A stretch of DNA of 5,988 nucleotides from the NCBI GenBank assembly GCA_027488265.1, contig JAIYCA010000248.1:1-5988 (forward strand). The letters run 5' to 3'. This DNA is from Planctomycetaceae bacterium (GTDB lineage Bacteria; Planctomycetota; Phycisphaerae; Phycisphaerales; SM1A02). Positions within the stretch are counted from its first letter, which is position 1; every line of letters starts with the position of its first letter. This document shows, piece by piece, positions 1 through 5,904 of this stretch. Made by a program: the position numbers and the translations under genes. The notes under the pieces are model-generated. The model was not told the origin of the DNA. It did not search any database and was given only the letters and a program-made list of their open reading frames with translations.

Positions 1-959
1 AGAAGGACACGCCCACGATGCGCGGGCTCTTGATCTGCGGTTCGATCTTCGCGTCGATCGTGCTGTTCGCCGACATCACCACGCGGCACGCACAGCTCGC
101 CATTTTGGTGCTCGTGTGGATGGGCACGATCGGCGGCTTCGACGACTGGCTGAAACTGACCGCGGCGCGACGCGAGGCGGGAACGCGCGAAGGGCTCTTC
201 GCGTGGGAGAAACTCGTCTTCCAGCTCGGGTGCGGCGTTCTCGCGGCGATCTTCCTGTACCAAGCTGCTGATCCGCTGCAACACCCCGCGGCGGCGAGCC
301 TGAATCTGCCGTTCCAGAAGACCTATCTCCCCGTCGCCTTGAACTCCCTCGCGCCCGTCGAGATGAATCCGTCGGTCATCGTCCTTGGCGGCATCGCGTT
401 CTCGGTGATCGGCATGCTTGCGATCGCTGGAACCTCGAACGCCGTCAACATCGCCGACGGCATGGACGGTCTTGCCGCGGGCACCATGGCGATTGCGTGC
501 GTCGTGCTGATGGTGCTTGTCTTCATTGCAGGGCGTCAGGACCTCGCGCAGTACCTCTTGGTGCCGCACGTTCCCGGCGCGCGCGAACTGACGGTCGTCA
601 CCGGCGCGATGGCCGGCTCCTGCCTTGGCTTCCTTTGGTTCAACTGCAATCCCGCACGCGTCTTCATGGGCGATACGGGCTCGCTCGCCCTCGGGGGACT
701 GCTCGGCTACGTCGCCTTCGCGATCCGACAAGAACTCCTGCTCGCGCTCATCGCGGGGATCTTCTTCCTCGAACTCGGCAGCGTCGCCCTCCAAGTCAGT
801 TACTTCAAACTGACGAAGGGAAAGCGGATCTTCCTCTGTTCGCCGATTCACCATCACTTCCATCTCAAGGGTTGGAGTGAGGGGCAGGTGGTCGTTCGCT
901 TCTGGATCATCACCGCGATCCTCGGCGCCATCGCGCTCGCGTCGATCAAGCTTCGTTGA
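1..959 (+). CDS. mraY: Phospho-N-acetylmuramoyl-pentapeptide transferase MraY, 5' end cut by window edge
   Basis: MraY is an integral membrane enzyme that transfers phospho-MurNAc-pentapeptide from UDP to undecaprenyl phosphate, giving lipid I. The ATG at 18 is internal. The frame is open to the window edge and reads KDTPTM just before and at it, matching the conserved loop after the first membrane helix, so about 65-70 N-terminal residues are missing. Numbering from that Met, I see the catalytic Asp pair in GGFDDW (D42, D43), NAVNIADGMDGLA (141-153), NPARVFMGDTGS (211-222) and SPIHHHFHLKGW (275-286), which are the family signatures in the right order. Hydrophobic stretches fit the usual multi-helix topology, and the C-terminus (RFWII...IKLR) ends where E. 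coli MraY ends. Oddity: the usual GTPTMGG motif reads DTPTMRG. In most dcw clusters murD or ftsW follows; here PBP2 does. The identification is firm. Confidence 0.97.
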   Translation, partial: KDTPTMRGLLICGSIFASIVLFADITTRHAQLAILVLVWMGTIGGFDDWLKLTAARREAGTREGLFAWEKLVFQLGCGVLAAIFLYQAADPLQHPAAASLNLPFQKTYLPVALNSLAPVEMNPSVIVLGGIAFSVIGMLAIAGTSNAVNIADGMDGLAAGTMAIACVVLMVLVFIAGRQDLAQYLLVPHVPGARELTVVTGAMAGSCLGFLWFNCNPARVFMGDTGSLALGGLLGYVAFAIRQELLLALIAGIFFLELGSVALQVSYFKLTKGKRIFLCSPIHHHFHLKGWSEGQVVVRFWIITAILGAIALASIKLR

Positions 960-991
960 CCAAACCTTTCTGATCGAGCGTTGTTGACCAA
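955..991. repeat. 9-base direct repeat GTTGACCAA, two copies
   Basis: GTTGACCAA occurs at 955-963, spanning the mraY stop codon, and again at 983-991, starting 28 bases later. Both copies contain TTGACC, which resembles a sigma70 -35 box. I find no matching -10 box at 16-18 bases from either copy. The repeat could be a binding site for a regulator or a chance duplication; the sequence alone does not decide. Confidence 0.4.
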
Positions 992-1015
992 GCGTGGTCG
1001 ATCGCGCGATCGATC
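984..1015 (+). promoter_or_regulatory. Two overlapping inverted repeats in the mraY-PBP2 spacer, possible RNA switch or operator
   Basis: The first arm pair is TTGACCA (984-990) with TGGTCGA (995-1001). It gives a 7-base-pair stem with one G-U pair and loop AGCG. The second is GGTCGATC (996-1003) with GATCGATC (1008-1015), giving an 8-base-pair stem with one G-U pair and loop GCGC. Its core, 998-1013, is a perfect 16-base DNA palindrome. The two stems share bases 996-1001, so as RNA they could not form together. No T-run follows, so this is not a standard intrinsic terminator. It could be an operator, an attenuator-like element or a by-product of the abundant CGATCG hexamer. The structure is seen directly; any function is inferred. 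Confidence 0.3.
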
Positions 1016-1078
1016 TGCGACCCACCGCCGTGCGCATTCGCGCTTCCGCGTCGGGAAATCCTCGCGTACCCTCCGCAT

Positions 1079-3394
1079 ATGTTCGGGAAGTTGGCTTGGA
1101 AGCGCGACACGCGTGGCAACGCGGGTGGCAACGTCGGAGGTCGAAGCGCTGGACGCTTCGATCGACGTCTCGTGCTACTCGCCTGTGTCGGCCTCGTCGG
1201 CTTTGCGGCGCTCGCGCTGCAACTCTTCCGACTCAGTGTCGTTGAGCACACTACGCACGTCGCGAACGTTGAGAAACACTTGGTGAATCGTCGATTGCTG
1301 CCTGCATCGCGCGGTCGAATTCTCGATCGACGCGGTGAAGTGCTTGCGACCGATCGTGCGAGTTGGGATGTCCTTCTCGAATACGACGCCATCGCAGGCC
1401 GTTGGGCGACGTCGCAGGCCACGCGCGAACTACAACGCGAATTGGGGCGCGCGGCGTGGCTTGAACTCTCGAGCGCCGAGCGCGTCGCGCGCATTCTCGA
1501 GCGTGAAGCGAAGTTCGACGCGCAACTCGAGCAACTGCTCGATCGGATCGCCGAAGCAGGGCGGTTCGATCGCACCGAAGTCGATCGTAGACTCGACGAA
1601 ATCTTGCGGCGCACGGCGCGAGAGTCGCGTTCACGCAAAGAAGCATTGATTGCGCGCGAACTCGCACTCTACGGCGAAGACGCGCGGCTTTCGGATATCG
1701 ATCGCGAACGCGTGAGTGCGCAACTCGACGCGCACGTGATTCTCGCGGACGTTCCCGAGGAAGTTGCGTTCTACTTCCAACGGCTCGCCGAGGAGTTGCC
1801 TGGAACCGTCGTCGTTGAACCTTCGACGAAACGCTGGCGGCCGTGGGAGCAAGTTTCGTACGAAGTCGCGCGCGAAACTTTCCCTTCGCCGATTCGTTCG
1901 AACAAACCGGTCAAAGTTATGGTCGATGGCGTCGCCGATCACTTGGTGGGCTCGACGCGCACGCAGGTGTTCCCCGACGATCTCAAGCGTCGTCCGATGA
2001 TCGACGCGGCCTCCGGCGCGATTGCAGATCTCGGCGGCTATCGCGCAGATCGCGATGTTGTCGGTGCGAGCGGGATGGAGCGACGCTTCGAAGACACGTT
2101 GCGCGGCATTCGTGGCGTCGTCGAGCGCGACCTTGAAGATGGCGATGAATCGCGCGTCGCGCCGTTGGATGGCCGCGATGTCCAACTGACGATCGATGTT
2201 CGACTCAACGCGCGCTTACAAGCACTCTTCGAACCCGAAACGCGTTTGGCGCAAATCCAGCAGTACCAGCGTGGATTCGACCCCGAAGGCAATCCGCGTG
2301 GCGGGCCACTTCCGGTTGGATGGAATCTCGACGGCGCGATTGTGGTGCTCGAAATCGAAACGGGCGAAGTGCTCGCGGCGGCGAGTTCACCAACGCTCGC
2401 AGAGGGCGCCGCGATGTCGGAAGAAGAACGCGCGCGCGAACATCCTGAGATCTTTCGACCGACCGCCGCGTCGTATCCGCCCGGATCGATTCTCAAGCCG
2501 CTTGTTCTCTGTGCAGCGGCTGCGGAGGGCGTTGCGCGCCCTGATGAACGGATCGAATGCAAGGGACACTTCTTTCCCGATCAACCAGACGCGGTGCGCT
2601 GTTGGATCTACCGCCGCGCCGAAGGAAAGACGGCCACGCATGGGCCACTCGATGCATCGGAAGCGCTTGCGCGAAGTTGCAACATCTATTTCTATGAACT
2701 CGCGCGCCGGCTCGGCCCCGAGCGACTGGTGACGTGGCTTGCGAAGTTTGGTTTGGGCGAGGAGATTTCGCCTGACCTCGCGCAACAAGAAGATGGTTCG
2801 TTGCCCGACACCGAAGATTTCGTGTCGTATCGCGAGAAGCGTGATCGCGTGAGTCCGGTGCTTCTTGGCATTGGGCAAGGTCCGCTCACGTGGACGCCGC
2901 TGCAGGCGGCGCAAGCGTTTGCGACGATCGCGCGCGGTGGTGTAGCGATTCCGCCACGGTTCGTGCGGACGGCCGATGCACCGATGCGCGAAGACCTTGG
3001 CATTCCGCGTGGCGCGATCGACGCAGCATTGCGTGGGCTTCGTGCGAGTGTGCGTGAGAACTACGGCACAGGCCACCACATCACGCTCGAAGGTGGCGAT
3101 CGCGAGGAACTCTTCGCGATCGATGGCCTTGAGATTTGGGGAAAGACGGGCACGGCAACCGCGCCGAAACTCAAGGTTGGCGACGCGATGGTGCAGACCG
3201 ATCACGCGTGGTTTGTTGGGCTCGTTGGCGAGGCGGGAAGCGCGCCCCGGTACGCGATTGCAGTGGTCCTCGACCACGGCGGATCGGGCGGGAAAGTCGC
3301 AGGGCCGATGGCGGCCGCGGCAATGCGGGCCCTCGCCGCTGAAGGCTATCTCGGCGAATCGGCCATGCGAAGCGCGGGGGGGCGCCGCGAATGA
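1079..3394 (+). CDS. mrdA: Penicillin-binding protein 2 (elongasome peptidoglycan transpeptidase)
   Basis: This is a class B PBP that crosslinks peptidoglycan stems in the periplasm and is the partner of RodA. A basic, Gly-rich cytoplasmic tail (1-30) precedes one membrane anchor (about 31-50). The dimerisation-domain motif RGRILDRRG follows (78-86), then GASGMERRFEDTLRGIRG (329-346). The transpeptidase domain has the catalytic SILK (S470, K473) in YPPGSILKP, SCN (S533-N535) and KTGTA (689-693). YPPGS and SCNIYFYELA are PBP2-type rather than FtsI-type. At 771 residues it is longer than E. coli PBP2 (633). The extra length lies mainly in a charged helical stretch at about 106-220 and an insertion at about 386-416. 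C494, C508, H521 and C534 sit where a metal site is known in some PBP2 proteins. The usual R-YYP-HviGY segment is replaced by a diverged version (DHLVGSTR, 287-294). The start at 1079 has no clear Shine-Dalgarno sequence. The gene overlaps rodA by 4 bases. Confidence 0.95.
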   Translation: MFGKLAWKRDTRGNAGGNVGGRSAGRFDRRLVLLACVGLVGFAALALQLFRLSVVEHTTHVANVEKHLVNRRLLPASRGRILDRRGEVLATDRASWDVLLEYDAIAGRWATSQATRELQRELGRAAWLELSSAERVARILEREAKFDAQLEQLLDRIAEAGRFDRTEVDRRLDEILRRTARESRSRKEALIARELALYGEDARLSDIDRERVSAQLDAHVILADVPEEVAFYFQRLAEELPGTVVVEPSTKRWRPWEQVSYEVARETFPSPIRSNKPVKVMVDGVADHLVGSTRTQVFPDDLKRRPMIDAASGAIADLGGYRADRDVVGASGMERRFEDTLRGIRGVVERDLEDGDESRVAPLDGRDVQLTIDVRLNARLQALFEPETRLAQIQQYQRGFDPEGNPRGGPLPVGWNLDGAIVVLEIETGEVLAAASSPTLAEGAAMSEEERAREHPEIFRPTAASYPPGSILKPLVLCAAAAEGVARPDERIECKGHFFPDQPDAVRCWIYRRAEGKTATHGPLDASEALARSCNIYFYELARRLGPERLVTWLAKFGLGEEISPDLAQQEDGSLPDTEDFVSYREKRDRVSPVLLGIGQGPLTWTPLQAAQAFATIARGGVAIPPRFVRTADAPMREDLGIPRGAIDAALRGLRASVRENYGTGHHITLEGGDREELFAIDGLEIWGKTGTATAPKLKVGDAMVQTDHAWFVGLVGEAGSAPRYAIAVVLDHGGSGGKVAGPMAAAAMRALAAEGYLGESAMRSAGGRRE

Positions 3395-4581
3395 TCGGCA
3401 CGCGCAACGGCTACACACCTCGAGCGCTGTTTGCGGGCACCGAAGCTCGCTCGCGATTGCGTATCCAGTGGACGACGCCCGCGTGGCTCTCCGTCGCCGG
3501 CGCGTTGCTGCTTTCGTTCATCGGCATTGCGTCGATTTCGTTGACGCGGCCAGAACTCGCAACGCGGCAAGGCGCGTTTCTCTTGATCGGAATCGCGTGC
3601 GCATTGCTCGTCACGTTTGCGTCACCACGCACGTTGCGCATCTCTTGCTGGCTGATTCTCGCCGTCGCGCTTGCACTCCTTGTCTTCGTGTTGCTGCCGT
3701 TTGTTCCGCGTTCGATCGTGACGCCGCGCAACGGCGCGCGCGCGTGGATCAATCTCGGCGCCGCCGATTTTCAACCCTCGGAACTCGCGAAGATCGCGTT
3801 CATCCTCTGCCTCGCGCAGTGGCTTGCGATGCGCGGCAGCCCGCGATCGTTGCGCGCATTGGTTGTGCCACTCGCGTTGTTCGCAGTGCCCGTCGCACTC
3901 ATCGTGCTCGAGCCCGATCTCGGTTCTGCGCTCCTCTTCCTACCGACACTCGTCGCCATGCTGATTGCGGCGGGCACGAAGAAGCGCTTCGTCGCGACGG
4001 CACTTGTTGCCGGCGCGATCGCCGCGCCGATTGGGTACTTCGCGGTGTTGAAGCCTTACCAACGCGCGCGCATCGATGCGATCGTGGCGCAGGTCAAAGG
4101 CGACACGCGGTATGAGCGCGATATTGGCTTTCAGGGCTGGCGAGCGATGCGACTCGTCGGTGCCGGCGGCGTCTTTGGAAACGATCGCGAGCACGCGCAG
4201 GCACTCGTTCGATTCAACGCACTTCCCGAAGAGCACAACGACATGGTCTTTGCGGTGGTGTCGTGTCGATTCGGGCTGATCGGCGGGCTCACCACACTCC
4301 TCGCATCCGCAGCGGTCGCGATCGGTGCACTTGGCGTCGCGTGGGTCGTCCGCGATGGATTCTCGAAACTCGTCGCCGTCGGGATTGGCGCGCTGCTCTT
4401 CGCGCAGATGGTCGTCAACATCGGCATGACGATCGGCCTTCTCCCGATCACGGGGATCACGTTACCCTTCGTGAGTTACGGAGGCAGTAGCCTTGTCGCG
4501 TGCTGGACGCTCGTCGGTCTCCTTGTGGGGATTGGGGTTCGGCCGCCCACGGGTGGTGAGAAGAGCGCGTTTGACGCGTGA
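3391..4581 (+). CDS. rodA: SEDS peptidoglycan glycosyltransferase RodA
   Basis: RodA is a polytopic SEDS protein that polymerises lipid II into glycan strands with PBP2 during cell elongation. About 30 cytoplasmic residues precede roughly ten membrane helices. The signatures appear in order: NGARAWINLG (114-123), DFQPSELAKIA (126-136), EPDLGSA (174-180), KPYQRARI (221-228), the large extracellular loop ending PEEHNDMVFAV (279-289), and ITLPFVSYGGSSL (356-368). D284 in HND aligns with the catalytic Asp of the family (E. coli D262). KPYQRARI and the PBP2 neighbour favour RodA over FtsW. Oddities: the Glu pair after that Asp (AVxxEExG in relatives) is replaced by C292-R293, and the usual QS...GSGG...GKG loop reads QG...GAGG...GND. 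The start ATG overlaps the PBP2 stop as ATGA. A run of seven G at 3376-3382, eight bases upstream, may serve as the ribosome-binding site. A length of 396 aa is normal. Confidence 0.95.
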   Translation: MIGTRNGYTPRALFAGTEARSRLRIQWTTPAWLSVAGALLLSFIGIASISLTRPELATRQGAFLLIGIACALLVTFASPRTLRISCWLILAVALALLVFVLLPFVPRSIVTPRNGARAWINLGAADFQPSELAKIAFILCLAQWLAMRGSPRSLRALVVPLALFAVPVALIVLEPDLGSALLFLPTLVAMLIAAGTKKRFVATALVAGAIAAPIGYFAVLKPYQRARIDAIVAQVKGDTRYERDIGFQGWRAMRLVGAGGVFGNDREHAQALVRFNALPEEHNDMVFAVVSCRFGLIGGLTTLLASAAVAIGALGVAWVVRDGFSKLVAVGIGALLFAQMVVNIGMTIGLLPITGITLPFVSYGGSSLVACWTLVGLLVGIGVRPPTGGEKSAFDA

Positions 4582-4596
4582 TCGACGAAAGAACGC

Positions 4597-5355
4597 ATGC
4601 CTGACCCGAAGTCGCGATCGAAGTCCGTTCCCGATGCCGCACGCGAAGCAGAACTCGCTGCATGGCTATCGTTCGAGCCTGAGCCCGAGCCGATTCCATG
4701 CGATGCGGAGGCGCGCGAGATGCTCGCTCGCCTTGGGATCGAAGTGACGCCGGAAGAAGAAGCGCTGCTCGCGCGCTATCTCGGCATGCTCTTCGTGACG
4801 AACGAGCGATTCAATCTCACGCGTATCGATCGCGAGAGTGCTTGGAAGCGGCATGTCGTTGACAGCCTCACGCTGCTTGCGCCACTCGAGTCGCTCGCGG
4901 AGGTCGCGCGAGGAATCGATGTTGGTTCAGGCGGAGGGCTTCCCGCGATTCCGCTCGCGATCACGAGGCGCGATATCGCGTGGACCCTCATCGAATCGAC
5001 TGGAAAGAAAGCGCGGTTTCTTGAGGCGGTCGCGCGCAGGCTCGGGCTTTCGAACGTCAAAGTGGTGCAGTCGCGCGCTGAAACTGCCGCGCGCAGCACA
5101 TTGCGCGAGTCGTTCGATGTCGCGACATCGCGCGCAGTCGGTGCGCTGAGCGACCTCGCGGTCTGGTCGATTCCATTTCTACGGATTGGCGGCGTGATGC
5201 TCGCGATCAAGGGCGAACGTGCCGCGGAAGAAATCGCGGCCGCAAAGCAACCGCTCTACGAACTGCATGCACACGTCGTGGGTGAGATCCGCGGTGAGAC
5301 CAACACGATCGTCGCGATCGAAAAGCAGCGAAAGACGCCCTCGAAGTTTCCGTGA
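4597..5355 (+). CDS. rsmG: 16S rRNA (guanine-N7)-methyltransferase RsmG (GidB)
   Basis: RsmG is a cytoplasmic SAM-dependent enzyme that methylates N7 of a guanine in the 530 loop of 16S rRNA (G527 in E. coli). Visible family marks are NERFNLTRI (69-77), HVVDSLTLL (86-94), the SAM-binding loop DVGSGGGLPAIPLA (108-121), LIESTGKKARFL (131-142), QSRAE (158-162), ATSRAVG (176-182) and IKGERAAEE (204-212). The 252 aa exceed the usual 207-240 because of about 41 N-terminal residues rich in Glu and Pro (EPEPEPIP). The ATG at 4597 lies 15 bases after rodA but has only a weak ribosome-binding site. A second in-frame ATG at 4720 has GGAGG eight bases upstream, would give 211 aa and aligns with the E. 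coli start. I kept the longer form because its extra codons look coding. The C-terminus stops at KTPSKFP, just before the basic PR-x-G tail that many homologues carry. Confidence 0.93.
   Translation: MPDPKSRSKSVPDAAREAELAAWLSFEPEPEPIPCDAEAREMLARLGIEVTPEEEALLARYLGMLFVTNERFNLTRIDRESAWKRHVVDSLTLLAPLESLAEVARGIDVGSGGGLPAIPLAITRRDIAWTLIESTGKKARFLEAVARRLGLSNVKVVQSRAETAARSTLRESFDVATSRAVGALSDLAVWSIPFLRIGGVMLAIKGERAAEEIAAAKQPLYELHAHVVGEIRGETNTIVAIEKQRKTPSKFP
4707..4711 (+). promoter_or_regulatory. rsmG: Candidate ribosome-binding site for the short form of RsmG
   Basis: GGAGG lies eight bases before the in-frame ATG at 4720 (Met42 of the long form). It is a better Shine-Dalgarno match than anything before the ATG at 4597. 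Starting here would give a protein of normal RsmG length whose first residues line up with E. coli RsmG (LLKDAGISLT against MLARLGIEVT). The site may set the true start, allow a second product, or be chance within coding sequence (Glu-Ala codons). Confidence 0.4.
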
Positions 5356-5397
5356 TTTCGACGTAAACACACGGCGTGTCGGGCACGGCGCATTGTG

Positions 5398-5904
5398 CTA
5401 CGCGTCCACATCAACGCGGTTGAGCACGTACGTTCCGCCGCGGAATCCGAGTTGCGCCGGCAGATCAGTGAACACGAGGTATCGCGAGCCTTCCGAGTCC
5501 GAACCGCGCTCGACGACTTCGATCGTTGCTCGCTGACCGTTTGCCAGTCGCAACGTGACCGACTGTTGGCCTCCGTCGTCTGTGGAAGAGTGGAGGACTT
5601 CGCAGTCGCCGATCGAAGCGGGCGACTTCATGGAGTCCATGCTTCGCAGTGGTCGCGAAGAAGCGGGTTCGAACGTGAGCAGGGCCTTCATCGCGAGGCC
5701 TTGGGGGGCGAGTAAACACTCGAGTCGACCGCCGAGTCCGATTGTCCACGAAAGACGAATTGAGCACGGACGAACTGCGCTTGAGCGATGCGCTGCGTTG
5801 ATTGCGTCAACGACTGCGGACGACGCACACGAGTTCGGGTTCATGCGCGCAGCTGCGCCAGTCGTGGTTCCGCGCGAGGCGAGGAGTAGTTCGGCTGGGG
5901 TCAT
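5398..5904 (-). CDS. Hypothetical protein, 168 aa, unrecognised family
   Basis: I do not recognise this protein. Reality as a gene is supported by a strong Shine-Dalgarno sequence, six bases before the ATG at 5904-5902, and by an ATGA overlap with the gene upstream on the same strand. There is no signal peptide or clear membrane segment, so it is probably cytoplasmic. The N-terminal third (1-47) is rich in Ala and Ser. Residues 48-80 alternate hydrophobic and polar residues (RLSWTIGLGGRLECLL), as in a beta-strand region. Residues 113-167 look like a run of strands (QSVTLRLANGQRATIEVVERG, then RYLVFTDLP and GGTYVLNRVDV). It has three Cys (26, 47, 101) besides C63, with no motif spacing. It is convergent with rsmG across 42 bases in which I see no solid terminator. 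A small beta-barrel or sandwich protein working with its upstream neighbour is a guess only. Confidence 0.7.
   Translation of the reverse strand: MTPAELLLASRGTTTGAAARMNPNSCASSAVVDAINAAHRSSAVRPCSIRLSWTIGLGGRLECLLAPQGLAMKALLTFEPASSRPLRSMDSMKSPASIGDCEVLHSSTDDGGQQSVTLRLANGQRATIEVVERGSDSEGSRYLVFTDLPAQLGFRGGTYVLNRVDVDA

Noticed and set aside
18..20. ATG at 18 as the start codon of mraY
   Set aside because: The frame is open upstream and encodes conserved MraY residues (KDTPT) before this Met, so it is internal and the true start is outside the window.
956..1012. Sigma70 promoter using the TTGACC boxes at 956 and 984
   Set aside because: No sequence resembling TATAAT lies 16-18 bases downstream of either box.
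1111..1133. Repeated GTGGCAACG in the first codons of PBP2
   Set aside because: This is a short two-copy repeat giving a Gly/Asn-rich cytoplasmic tail (RGNAGGNVGG), best seen as low-complexity protein sequence, not a DNA element.
946..1638. 230-aa Ser/Arg-rich open frame on the - strand
   Set aside because: Its low-complexity Ser/Arg composition is typical of the reverse strand of codons such as CGA and GCG. It overlaps the PBP2 N-terminus.
2387..3418. 343-aa open frame on the - strand opposite PBP2
   Set aside because: It has biased Arg/Ala composition with no motif or ribosome-binding logic, and lies entirely opposite a conserved gene.
2976..4115. 379-aa open frame on the + strand across the PBP2-rodA junction
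   Set aside because: It is extremely Arg-rich, resembles no family, and overlaps the well-supported PBP2 and rodA frames. It is a shadow of GC-rich coding sequence.
5356..5397. Bidirectional terminator between rsmG and the convergent gene
   Set aside because: Only four-base-pair stems (ACAC/GTGT at 5369-5379, CGTG/CACG at 5375-5387) with no T-run are present, which is too weak to call.
5395..5715. 106-aa + strand and 100-aa - strand frames overlapping the 168-aa gene
   Set aside because: Neither has a ribosome-binding site. The 168-aa frame has a strong one and an operon-style overlap, so it is preferred.
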